A stretch of 64,000 nucleotides of DNA from contig CM032809.1 of NCBI GenBank assembly GCA_019155185.1, forward strand, positions 4,893,621 through 4,957,620, read 5' to 3'. Of this stretch, positions 1 to 12,000 are shown one piece after another. The stretch comes from Beaufortia kweichowensis (lineage: Eukaryota; Chordata; Actinopteri; Cypriniformes; Gastromyzontidae). Position 1 is the stretch's first letter. Each line of letters opens with the position of its first letter. The notes beneath the pieces were generated by a model, which was given only the letters and a program-made list of their open reading frames with translations, was not told the origin of the DNA and made no database searches. The position numbers and the translations under genes were made by a program.

Positions 1-3000
1 TTTCTCATCCAGGATGTTTGTTAATGCCTCCTTGTCTTGTGTAAGTTTCAGCAGTTTTTCCTTATCTCTTGACCTCTCGGATGTTTCTTCCTTCAAACTT
101 TCTTGGCTCTCCGGCAGCATTTCAAATGTGCACAAGTCCTCCATTGTTGTCACAATAGAATCAGTGGGTTGTTGCATCTTTGTTGTTTCAGTTTCTTCTG
201 TTTCCTTTTGTCTACTGTCTAATTCTGTTTTCACGTCATCCAAAGATGTTTGTGTTTCAGCATGTATTAATGTGGTCTTTATCTGTCTGTGGTTGTACAT
301 CTGGGGTACATCTGTCTTTGATTCATATACCTGATCTTTGTCTTTAAGGACATCAACAATGCTCTTTGTAGTGTCACCCATTGCCTTTTCTCGTCTCTTT
401 TCTTCAATTTCTTTGTTTAACATCTCTAGTTCAGATATCTGTCTGTTTGTTTGCTCCATGAGAGTTTTTAATTGAGTTTTGTGCTCTAAAATTTGCAAAG
501 CCATGACTTCTATTTCCTGCTTTGCTCTATTTTTTTCCTCTTCAATACCTTCCATATCCTCTTTTTCTTTCGTTATCATGTCTTTCTCTCGTTGCAGCAA
601 AGATAATTTACGTTGTATGCTCTGTTTCCTAAATTCCTCCTCCTCCTTCAGTGCATTTAAAGCATCTCTGTCCTTCATGATACAATATTTTTCCTTCTCA
701 ATGATCTCCTTGCTGCGTTCGATCACTTCCTTGTCTTTTTCTATGTCACGTTTAAGCTTGTCGAGTTGTTCCTGTTCTCTCTGTATGTTTTCATTTAGGA
801 TGTGCCTGTTTTTATCAAGTTCAGACTTTTCTTTCTCCAGGATCTCTTTGTCATGTTTATTGATAGCCATGATGTCCTCTGCCTCCTGTTGCTGTTGATC
901 TAACATGACCTTTCTTTTTTCAAGCTGGTGTTTTTCTTCATCAACTTTGTTTCTCAGTTTTTGTAATTCCTCTTTCTGTTTCTGTAGATCGAGCTGCAAT
1001 TCTAGATCAGCTTCTCTGTGTTCCACGACTTTCTTTTCTGCTTCAGCGTCTTTTCTGACTGTTTGTATGTGCTTTTCTCCCTCCATCATTGCGATTTCTA
1101 CCTCTTTTCTCTTTGTTTTGACTTCAAGTTCATCAAGCTCTGTCATTAAATCAGCTCTTCTCTGCTCCAGATTTTGCATCTCTATTTCAAACACCACTTT
1201 ATTGTGAGCCATTTCTTGTTTGGACCTTTCTATCTCAACATTTAGGCTTTGCAGTTCCTCCTTACGTCTTTGGATGTCTTTACTTAGACGCTCAAGATCT
1301 TCTCTTTTCTTTTCAAAATGTTGTGTACTTTCTTCAACATGCTCCTTTTCCGTTTTGGTTTCTTCCATGATTTTCTGAAGTCTGTTGATTAGTTCAGGAT
1401 CATCCATTTTGCTTTTAAACTCCTTGATGCTCTCTTGTAGTTGTTGTCTTTGTTGTTCCAGTTCAGCTTTCATGGTCTTGTTTTCATCAATCAATCGAAC
1501 AGCTTTTTGCTGCTGTTGATCCAAAGCATTTTCTCTCTTTTCCAGTTGCATTTTCTCAGCCATGACAGATTTTCTTAGGATATCCATGTCTTTCTGCTGT
1601 TCGTCAAGTTCATTTTCTTTAGTTTTCAGTTCAGTTTGTTTAAATCTTACATCATTCAATGTGTTTTCCACTGCGTCCTTCTGCTCGGCCATATCAGAAA
1701 TCATCTGTTCCAAAGCCTGTCTCTCTTTTTGCAGCTCTTGCATTGTAAAGTCATTCATCATCTGTTGTTTTTCAAGATTCTCTCTTAGGATCTCATTATC
1801 TGCTTTGCTCTTCTCCATGTCATCTTTTTGTGTTTGAAGTAGTAACAGATCAGACTCCATCACCTTTTTTTGTCTTTCAATTTCAACATGCATGGTGTTA
1901 AGCTCTTCTTCCTTTCTTCTTATGTCCTCCAGCATCTTCTGAGTGTTCTCTTTGTCTGTTTGCTCTGCCCTCTTCTTCTCGATCTTTATTTCCTCCTTAA
2001 GTTTTCCAATGTTGTCAGCTTCCACTTGTAAATCAGCCTTAAGCTTTTCCAGGGAAGATCTTTCTTCTTTAATATTTTCTTTGTCTGTGTTCATCTTCTC
2101 TATGTCTCTGTCCAACTGAGATGATTTACTTGCTATTTCATTCATTACCTGCTTCAGCATTTGCCTGTCTTCGTCAACTTCATCCTGTTCATGTTTATCT
2201 ATAGTCAGTTTTTCTTGAATATTTGCCATTTCTTTCCTCTGTTCTTCGATTTCTTCTCTTAGTTGCTCAACAGCCAGCATCTCATTTCTGATCTTTTGCT
2301 GAATGTTTTCCATCCCTTGCTTTTGTTGGTGTATTTCAATTTGCTCTTTTTGAAGCTCACTTCTCTCTCTTTCAATGATTTTCTTTAGCTTTTCTGTCTC
2401 ATGTTTCTGTTGTTGTATTTCCACTTCCCAGATCATTATTTTATCTTTCTGGAGTTGTATACCTTCTTTCTCATTTTCTATTGCAGTGGTTTGTCTTGTT
2501 AACTCAGTATTCATCTGCTCCAAAGCTTTTCTTTCTCTTTGCATGTCACTCTCTTTGATTTCAAACTCCTCTTGTTGTCGCCTGATAATTTCTTCTAGTT
2601 CCTTCTTTTTGAATTGTATCTCTGCCTTTATCTCTTCAATCTCCTTCTTCTCCTTTTCCAGCATGACCTTGATGTTTTGCATGTCCTGTAGTTGTTTTTG
2701 AACCTCTGCATCTGCAATCTCTTCTCTTTCTTTTTTGTGTTGAATTGATATAGTGTTTATGTTTTCTCTCTCTCTTTGTAATTCCACCATCATTTTCTTA
2801 AGAACAGTTTCCTTTTCATCAATCTCAATCTCTTTACCTCTCAGGTTGTTTCTCCAGTCCTCTAGTTTTTGCTTTTCAAACTCTATCTCTTCTTTTCTTC
2901 CATCTAACTGGGAATGCATCTTCTCAACATGCTCCATCTCTCTATTAATTCTCTCTTTCATGGTTTCAACATCTTCTTTCTCTTTTAATAACTGATCTTT

Positions 3001-6000
3001 CAGGTGTGCAATCTCTTCTCTTTCATTTTTCAAGATTTGTTTGACTTCATCTTGCCTAGACTGTTCGTTGTCCATTTGTGTTTTATCCATTCTCCTGCTC
3101 TCTGGGACTTTTAAGATGTCTTCAATTTCTTGCTTTTCTTTATAGGTTTCAGCCGTCACTTGTGCTATCTCACTCTTTTTCATAGTTACTTTTTTCTTCA
3201 TTTCATCTAAGGCTCTTGTCTGATTTTGAATTTCTTGTTCCATTTGCAGCAGCTCATCTCTTCTCATTCTCAAATCTTCATTTTCTTGGTTAATTTTCTC
3301 TTGCTCCTTAAATATTTCATTTCTTGCTTCCTCCATGCTTCTCTTCTCTGCCTCTCTCTCCTCCACCTTGGACTTTTCAAGATCTTCTAAATATTTTAAC
3401 TTAATATTCAGATCATTAACCAAATCCTGTAATGCAAACAATCTATTGTCCACGTCTGTCTTTTCTTTCTCCAGAAGTTGGCAGTTGTTTTCCATCTCTG
3501 TGTTTTTCCTAATCAGATTAGCATTTTTCTGTTCTAACTCTTCCTTCTGTCTTTTGGTTTCACTAAGAATTGTTTCAGTCTTTAAAGTTTCTTCCACCAT
3601 TTTGTGCATTTTGTTTTGTTTCTTTTCCAGCTCATCCTTCTCTCTTGTTATCAAATCCCTCATGTTCTCAATTTCTCTCTTCTTGTTTTCAAGGTCAGCA
3701 TTCATCCTTTCTATTTCCTCTCTCTCTTTCTTTAACAAGTCTTGAGGTTCATCATACTGCACTTCTGCATCAGTTTGCTGTCTCAATGTGAACGGTTCCT
3801 CTTTCTGTAAAGCTGTTTTCATTTGCTCCAGATAATTTCTTTCTCTCTCAAGCTCTTCTTTTATTAACTGTATTTCTCCCTTCTCAATATCAACTTCACT
3901 CCTCATTTTGTCAATTACTTCTCTTTTGATTTGTAACTCATCCAGCTCTGTTTGTGCTTGATCTTTAACATATTCCATTTCTTCTCGCTTGGTTTTAATA
4001 TCCTCATTGATTAGTTTCATCTCATTCATCCATTTATTTGTCTCCTCCATGATGTTTTTAAACTCTTCCTGCTCTTTAGAAAGTTGCTTTGCCATTTCTT
4101 CTACCCTTTCCTTTTCTTTCATGACCACTTCCAAAATGCTCTCTGTGTCTTCTGCTCCTCTTAATGAAGGTTTCTGCTCATCTCTTTCAGTCTTTATAGT
4201 GTGTTGGATGAGCTCTAAGTGCTCTTTTTGTGTTTCTAGATCAGCTTGCATTTTATTCAGTCCATCCCTTTCTGAATCCAGCATTGCCTGACGCATCTCC
4301 ATTTCTGTTTGTTTATTTTTCAACTCAGCATACTTTTGTTTAACTTCATCTCTCTCCATCTGCAATGCCTCCTTCTGGTTCTGTATCTCCTCCATGTCAA
4401 GCTTTTGTAACTCTTGTCCTTTTACAGTCTCCTTTCTTTCTTGAAAGACATCAACACTTACAATTTGTTGTGTCTCTTTAGTGTCATCCATTTCTTTCTT
4501 TCGTTTTATTTCTGCATTCATCAAATCCAGTTTCTCTCTTCTCATCTCTGTCTCATCTGAGATGGTTTTCATTTCTTTTATTTTTTCTTGAAGTTGGACT
4601 TCTATATCTTTTAATTTCTCCTGTTTGCTCTTAGTGTCCATTTCAATCCTTTCCAAATCTTTTATCATCTTTTCTTTGGTTATTTCTAACTCAGATCTCT
4701 CATTTTCTATATTTTGTTTGCATATCTCCAACTCTTCATGTTGTTTCTGTAAAGCTGCTCTTTGTTCGTCAAGACAATTCTTCTCTATGTCAATTTCTTC
4801 TCTCATTTTCTTAGTCTCAGTCTTGGTTTTATTCAGTTCCATTCTCTCAATCTTCCCAGCAAGACCATCAGTTTCATCCTTCTCAAATGTCAACTTTGCT
4901 GTCATATCAATCTCCATCGATGAAGAAGCTGGTATATATTTATATGCTGTTATCAGTGCAGCTCTCTTTGTATTTCAGTCTCTTGCTCACTTTTTATTTT
5001 GAGTTCCATCTTCTCTATTTGTCTCTCCTCACCCATGCTTTTCTCCATCTTCTGATCTTTGCTTGTCTCTAGTGTTTCTGTATCTTCTGTTAATACGGCT
5101 GTGTATTCTATAGGTTTTTCTTCTTGTTCCTCAGCAATCATTTCCTGATGGATTGAAATGTCTTTAATCTCTTCTACATCAGAGAGTAGTGTTTGTGTAG
5201 CAGAACTAACTAAGATGACTTCCAGAGTCTGTGTCGATGGTTTGTTCTCCATCTTTTTTAGATCTTCTCTTTGTCTTTCCAAGATCTTTTCGTTTCTTTC
5301 AAGTTCCTCTGTTTCTCTTTGAATCTTAAACCAGTGTTTGCTGATTTCATCTCTTTCCCTTTGCATCTGTTGTCTTTGAGATTTAATTTCTTCCTCTTTC
5401 TGTTGAACAACTGGTTCGGGTATGTAAACCCCTCTTTCCTCTTTTATCTTTATAAACTCTTCTTTTTCTTTTTCTAATTGGTGGGCCATTTGCTCAGCTT
5501 CCTCTTTATCTTTCAGAGCCTGATCTTTGATAATCTTTATTTCTTCAGCCTTTCTTATGATTTCAGCTTTGAATTGTTCCTGATCTTTCCACTCATCTTG
5601 CAGTGTTTGCTTTGCAAGTTTTATCTCCTCCTGTTGAGTATTTAGTTCTGCCTTTGTTTGCTCTATTTCATTTTTTAGGTAGTCCATCATGTTCTTACTC
5701 TTTTCAATTTCTTGTTGTTCCTTTAATATCTTGGCCATCAGTTGATCAAGTTCCTCTCTCTCCATCTTTGCTTTGACTCTTATTTCTTCCTCCATTTGTT
5801 GTCTGTGTGTTTCAGATTCAATCTTCATCTTATCCAGATCACGTCTCTCCTCATTAATGGCTCTTAAACTCTCCTGCAGTTTTTGCTGCTGTTTGTTAAT
5901 GTCGGTCTTTTCAGTCTGTAACTCATCTTTGACTTTCTGTATTTCTTTCTGAAGAGTCTCCAGTTCATTCCACTTCTTCATCACGTCTTCTTTTTCCTTC

Positions 6001-9000
6001 TCTAGTTCATCTCTCTGTCTTGAGATTTCATCACTTTTCTGTTCAAGAAGCTTCTTCTCTTCTTCTATTGCTGTTTTACTCATCTCTTCATTTTCTTTGA
6101 GTTTTGTCATTTGAAGCTGCAGGTCATCAGCTCTTCTCTGTAGCTCCGCTCGTTCTCTTTCAATATCCGCTTTGAGATTCTCATCCAATCTTTGCTGTTG
6201 TTGGTTTATCTCATTAGCTCTCATCTCAAGTGTGGCTGTTTCAGTCAAAACTTTGTTTCTGCTTTCTTGTAATTGCTCTCTTTCTTTATTCATCTGTTCT
6301 TGTAATGAGTCTAATTCTTGTCTTTTTAGCTTTATATCATGTTCCTCCTGCTGAACTTTAGTCTTCAGTTTCAGGATCTCAGTGTTGAGCTGCTCTAAAC
6401 TTTTTCTTTGTTCTTCCATTTCTGTCTGTTTCATTATTTCATCTTCTTTCTGTTTTGTGACTTGAGCCTCAAATTCATCAATTCTTTTCTGCAACTCCAT
6501 CCATTTATCATTTATTTCTCTTTTCTCTTGTTCAAGAAGGTCTCTGTTATTTTTAAACTCCTGTTTCTGTTCAGTTATGTCTATATTCATCTTTTCCAAA
6601 TCATCTTTTCGTCTTTTTGTTTCCTCAATGACACTCTTGATTTCCTCTTTGTCCTTTTGTAGATGAGCTTTCATTTCCATCAGTGTTTGCCTTTCTTTCT
6701 TTATTTCCTCCTCCATGTTCATGATTCCCTCACTGTCTTTTGCTAGTTCAAACTTACTTTGATCTAGAAGATCTTTTTCATCAGTGATCTTTTGTCTCTC
6801 AAGTTCAATTTCTTCTTGTTTGAGTTTTATATTGTTTTTCTGTTCTTCCACTTCATCCATTATCTTCTGCACTGTTTCTTTCCTCTTCTCAATTTCATTC
6901 TTTTCTAGATCAATCTCTTTTATTTTCTGTTCAAGTTCTGATCTCTCTAAGTTTTATTGCCTCTCTGATGTGTACATTCAGTTGCTCTTGTTGTGTCATT
7001 ACTTCAGTCCTCAGCTTCTCCAGTTCATTTCTTTCCTGTTGAATCACCTTCTTGTCATCATTCATTTTCTGCTGCTCATTATATAAGTCATTATTCAGCT
7101 CTTCAATCAGAGATTTCTCCATCATTATTGTGTTTTGCATGTTTTCACATTCAGCTTTCTGTTTTAGGATTTCTACTTGCAGGAGGTTCAGATCATCTTT
7201 CTTTTTCAATATTTCATCTTTCTCCTTTTCCATCTCTTCTTTTTGCCTCAAGATTTTATTGCTCTTTTCTTCCAGAGTTTGTCTCTCCGTCTCTATCACT
7301 GTCCATTCTTTCTCCAGATCAACTGTCTTCTTCTTTGTTTCTTCTGTGATGTGATCAAATTCTTCTTTCTCACTTTGAAGTTGTTCCTTCATTTCAGCAA
7401 TCATCCTTTTGTCTGTCTCCATCTCTTCAAGCTTCTTCTTGATATTCACATTGATCTCCTCCATCTCATCTTTCCTCTTCTGTTCTTTAATGTCAAGCTC
7501 CTCTTTCAGTTTATTCAAGATGTCCTTATTTCTATCATTTTCTTGTTTTTCTCTTTCCAGTTCACTCTTTAACTGATTCAGTTCCTCTCTCTCCATCTTT
7601 GCTTTGACTCTTATTTCTTCCTCCATTTGTTGTCTGTGTGTTTCAGATTCAATCTTCATCTTATCCAGATCACGTCTCTCCTCATTAATGGCTCTTAAAC
7701 TCTCCTGCAGTTTTTGCTGCTGTTTGTTAATGTCGGTCTTTTCAGTCTGTAACTCATCTTTGACTTTCTGTATTTCTTTCTGAAGAGTCTCCAGTTCATT
7801 CCACTTCTTCATCACGTCTTCTTTTTCCTTCTCTAGTTCATCTCTCTGTCTTGAGATTTCATCACTTTTCTGTTCAAGAAGCTTCTTCTCTTCTTCTATT
7901 GCTGTTTTACTCATCTCTTCATTTTCTTTGAGTTTTGTCATTTGAAGCTGCAGGTCATCAGCTCTTCTCTGTAGCTCCGCTCGTTCTCTTTCAATATCCG
8001 CTTTGAGATTCTCATCCAATCTTTGCTGTTGTTGGTTTATCTCATCAGCTCTCATCTCAAGTGTGGCTGTTTCAGTCAAAACTTTGTTTCTGCTTTCTTG
8101 TAATTGCTCTCTTTCTTTATTCATCTGTTCTTGTAATGAGTCTAATTCTTGTCTTTTTAGCTTTATATCATGTTCCTCCTGCTGAACTTTAGTCTTCAGT
8201 TTCAGGATCTCAGTGTTGAGCTGCTCTAAACTTTTTCTTTGTTCTTCCATTTCTGTCTGTTTCATTATTTCATCTTCTTTCTGTTTTGTGACTTGAGCCT
8301 CAAATTCATCAATTCTTTTCTGCAACTCCATCCATTTATCATTTATTTCTCTTTTCTCTTGTTCAAGAAGGTCTCTGTTATTTTTAAACTCCTGTTTCTG
8401 TTCAGTTATGTCTATATTCATCTTTTCCAAATCATCTTTTCGTCTTTTTGTTTCCTCAATGACACTCTTGATTTCCTCTTTGTCCTTTTGTAGATGAGCT
8501 TTCATTTCCATCAGTGTTTGCCTTTCTTTCTTTATTTCCTCCTCCATGTTCATGATTCCCTCACTGTCTTTTGCTAGTTCAAACTTACTTTGATCTAGAA
8601 GATCTTTTTCATCAGTGATCTTTTGTCTCTCAAGTTCAATTTCTTCTTGTTTGAGTTTTATATTGTTTTTCTGTTCTTCCACTTCATCCATTATCTTCTG
8701 CACTGTTTCTTTCCTCTTCTCAATTTCATTCTTTTCTAGATCAATCTCTTTTATTTTCTGTTCAAGTTCTGATCTCTCTAGTTTTATTGCCTCTCTGATG
8801 TGTACATTCAGTTGCTCTTGTTGTGTCATTACTTCAGTCCTCAGCTTCTCCAGTTCATTTCTTTCCTGTTGAATCACCTTCTTGTCATCATCCATTTTCT
8901 GCTGCTCATTATATAAGTCATTATTCAGCTCTTCAATCAGAGATTTCTCCATCATTATTGTGTTTTGCATGTTTTCACATTCAGCTTTCTGTTTTAGGAT

Positions 9001-12000
9001 TTCTACTTGCAGGAGGTTCAGATCATCTTTCTTTTTCAATATTTCATCTTTCTCCTTTTCCATCTCTTCTTTTTGCCTCAAGATTTTATTGCTCTTTTCT
9101 TCCAGAGTTTGTCTCTCCGTCTCTATCACTGTCCATTCTTTCTCCAGATCAACTGTCTTCTTGTTTGTTTCTTCTGTGATGTGATCAAATTCTTCTTTCT
9201 CACTTTGAAGTTGTTCCTTCATTTCAGCAATCATCCTTTTGTCTGTCTCCATCTCTTCAAGCTTCTTCTTGATATTCACATTGATCTCCTCCATCTCATC
9301 TTTCCTCTTCTGTTCTTCAATGTCAAGCTCCTCTTTAAGTTTATTCAAGATGTCCTTATTTCTGTCATTTTCTTGTTTTTCTCTTTCCAGTTCACTCTTT
9401 AACTGATTCAGTTCCTCTCTCTCCATCTTTGCTTTGACTCTTATTTCTTCCTCCATTTGTTGTCTGTGTGTTTCAGATTCAGTCTTCATCTTATCCAGAT
9501 CACGTCTCTCCTCATTAATGGCTCTTAAACTCTCCTGCAGTTTTTGCTGCTGTTTGTTAATGTCGGTCTTTTCAGTCTGTAACTCATCTTTGACTTTCTG
9601 TATTTCTTTCTGAAGAGTCTCCAGTTCATTCCACTTCTTCATCACGTCTTCTTTTTCCTTCTCTAGTTCATCTCTCTGTCTTGAGATTTCATCACTTTTC
9701 TGTTCAAGAAGCTTCTTCTCTTCTTCTATTGCTGTTTTACTCATCTCTTCATTTTCTTTGAGTTTTGTCATTTGAAGCTGCAGGTCATCAGCTCTTCTCT
9801 GTAGCTCCGCTCGTTCTCTTTCAATATCCGCTTTGAGATTCTCATCCAATCTTTGCTGTTGTTGGTTTATCTCATCAGCTCTCATCTCAAGTGTGGTTGT
9901 TTCAGTCAAAACTTTGCTTTCTTGTAATTGCTCTCTTTCTTTATTCATCTGTTCTTGTAATGAGTCTAATTCTTGTCTTTTTAGCTTTATATCATGTTCC
10001 TCCTGCTGAACTTTAGTCTTCAGTTTCAGGATCTCAGTGTTGAGCTGCTCTAAACTTTTTCTTTGTTCTTCCATTTCTGTCTGTTTCATTATTTCATCTT
10101 CTTTCTGTTTTGTGACTTGAGCCTCAAATTCATCAATTCTTTTCTGCAACTCCATCCATTTATCATTTATTTCTCTTTTCTCTTGTTCAAGAAGGTCTCT
10201 GTTATTTTTAAACTCCTGTTTGTGTTCAGTTATGTCTGTATTCATCTTTTCCAAATCATCTTTTCGTCTTTTTGTTTCCTCAATGACACTCTTGATTTCC
10301 TCTTTGTCCTTTTGTAGATGAGCTTTCATTTCCATCAGTGTTTGCCTTTCTTTCTTTATTTCCTCCTCCATGTTCATGATTCCCTCACTGTCTTTTGCTA
10401 GTTCAAACTTACTTTGATCTAGAAGATCTTTTTCATCAGTGATCTTTTGTCTCTCAAGTTCAATTTCTTCTTGTTTGAGTTTTATATTGTTTTTCTGTTC
10501 TTCCACTTCATCCATTATCTTCTGCACTGTTTCTTTCCTCTTCTCAATTTCATTCTTTTCTAGATCAATCTCTTTTATTTTCTGTTCAAGTTCTGATCTC
10601 TCTAGTTTTATTGCCTCTCTGATGTGTACATTCAGTTGCTCTTGTTGTTGTCATTACTTCCAGTCCTCAAGCTTCTCCAGTTCATTTCTTTCCTGTTGAA
10701 TCACCTTCTTGTCATCATTCATTTTCTGCTGCTCATTATATAAGTCATTATTCAGCTCTTCAATCAGAGATTTCTCCATCATTATTGTGTTTTGCATGTT
10801 TTCACATTCAGCTTTCTGTTTTAGGATTTCTATTTGCAGGAGGTTCAGATCATCTTTCTTTTTCAATATTTCATCTTTCTCCTTTTCCATCTCTTCTTTT
10901 TGCCTCAAGATTTTATTGCTCTTTTCTTCCAGAGTTTGTCTCTCCGTCTCTATCACTGTCCATTCTTTCTCCAGATCAACTGTCTTCTTGTTTGTTTCTT
11001 CTGTGATGTGATCAAATTCTTCTTTCTCACTTTGAAGTTGTTCCTTCATTTCAGCAATCATCCTTTTGTCTGTCTCCATCTCTTCAAGCTTCTTCTTGAT
11101 ATTCACATTGATCTCCTCCATCTCATCTTTCCTCTTCTGTTCTTCAATGTCAAGCTCCTCTTTAAGTTTATTCAAGATGTCCTTATTTCTGTCATTTTCT
11201 TGTTTTTCTCTTTCCAGTTCACTCTTTAACTGATTCAGTTCCTCTCTCTCCATCTTTGCTTTGACTCTTATTTCTTCCTCCATTTGTTGTCTGTGTGTTT
11301 CAGATTCAGTCTTCATCTTATCCAGATCACGTCTCTCCTCATTAATGGCTCTTAAACTCTCCTGCAGTTTTTGCTGCTGTTTGTTAATGTTGGTCTTTTC
11401 AGTCTGTAACTCATCTTTGACTTTCTGTATTTCTTTCTGAAGAGTCTCCAGTTCATTCCACTTCTTCATCACGTCTTCTTTTTCCTTCTCTAGTTCATCT
11501 CTCTGTCTTGAGATTTCATCACTTTTCTGTTCAAGAAGCTTCTTCTCTTCTTCTATTGCTGTTTTACTCATCTCTTCATTTTCTTTGAGTTTTGTCATTT
11601 GAAGCTGCAGGTCATCAGCTCTTCTCTGTAGCTCCGCTCGTTCTCTTTCAATATCCGCTTTGAGATTCTCATCCAATCTTTGCTGTTGTTGGTTTATCTC
11701 ATCAGCTCTCATCTCAAGTGTGGTTGTTTCAGTCAAAACTTTGCTTTCTTGTAATTGCTCTCTTTCTTTATTCATCTGTTCTTGTAATGAGTCTAATTCT
11801 TGTCTTTTTAGGTTTATATCATGTTCCTCCTGCTGAACTTTTGTCTTCAGTTTCAGGATCTCAGTGTTGAGCTGCTCTAAACTTTTTCTTTCTTCTTCCA
11901 TTTCTGTCTGTTTCAGTATTTCATCTTCTTTCTGTTTTTTGACTTGAGCCTCAAATTCATCAATTCTTTGCTGTAACTCCATCCATTTATCACTTATTTC

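Noticed and set aside
14..4300. Many plus-strand frames rich in Ser, Phe, Leu and Cys across 1-37 kb
   Set aside because: They are the antisense of E/K/Q-rich coiled-coil codons and repeat in step with the coding repeats. They are shadows.
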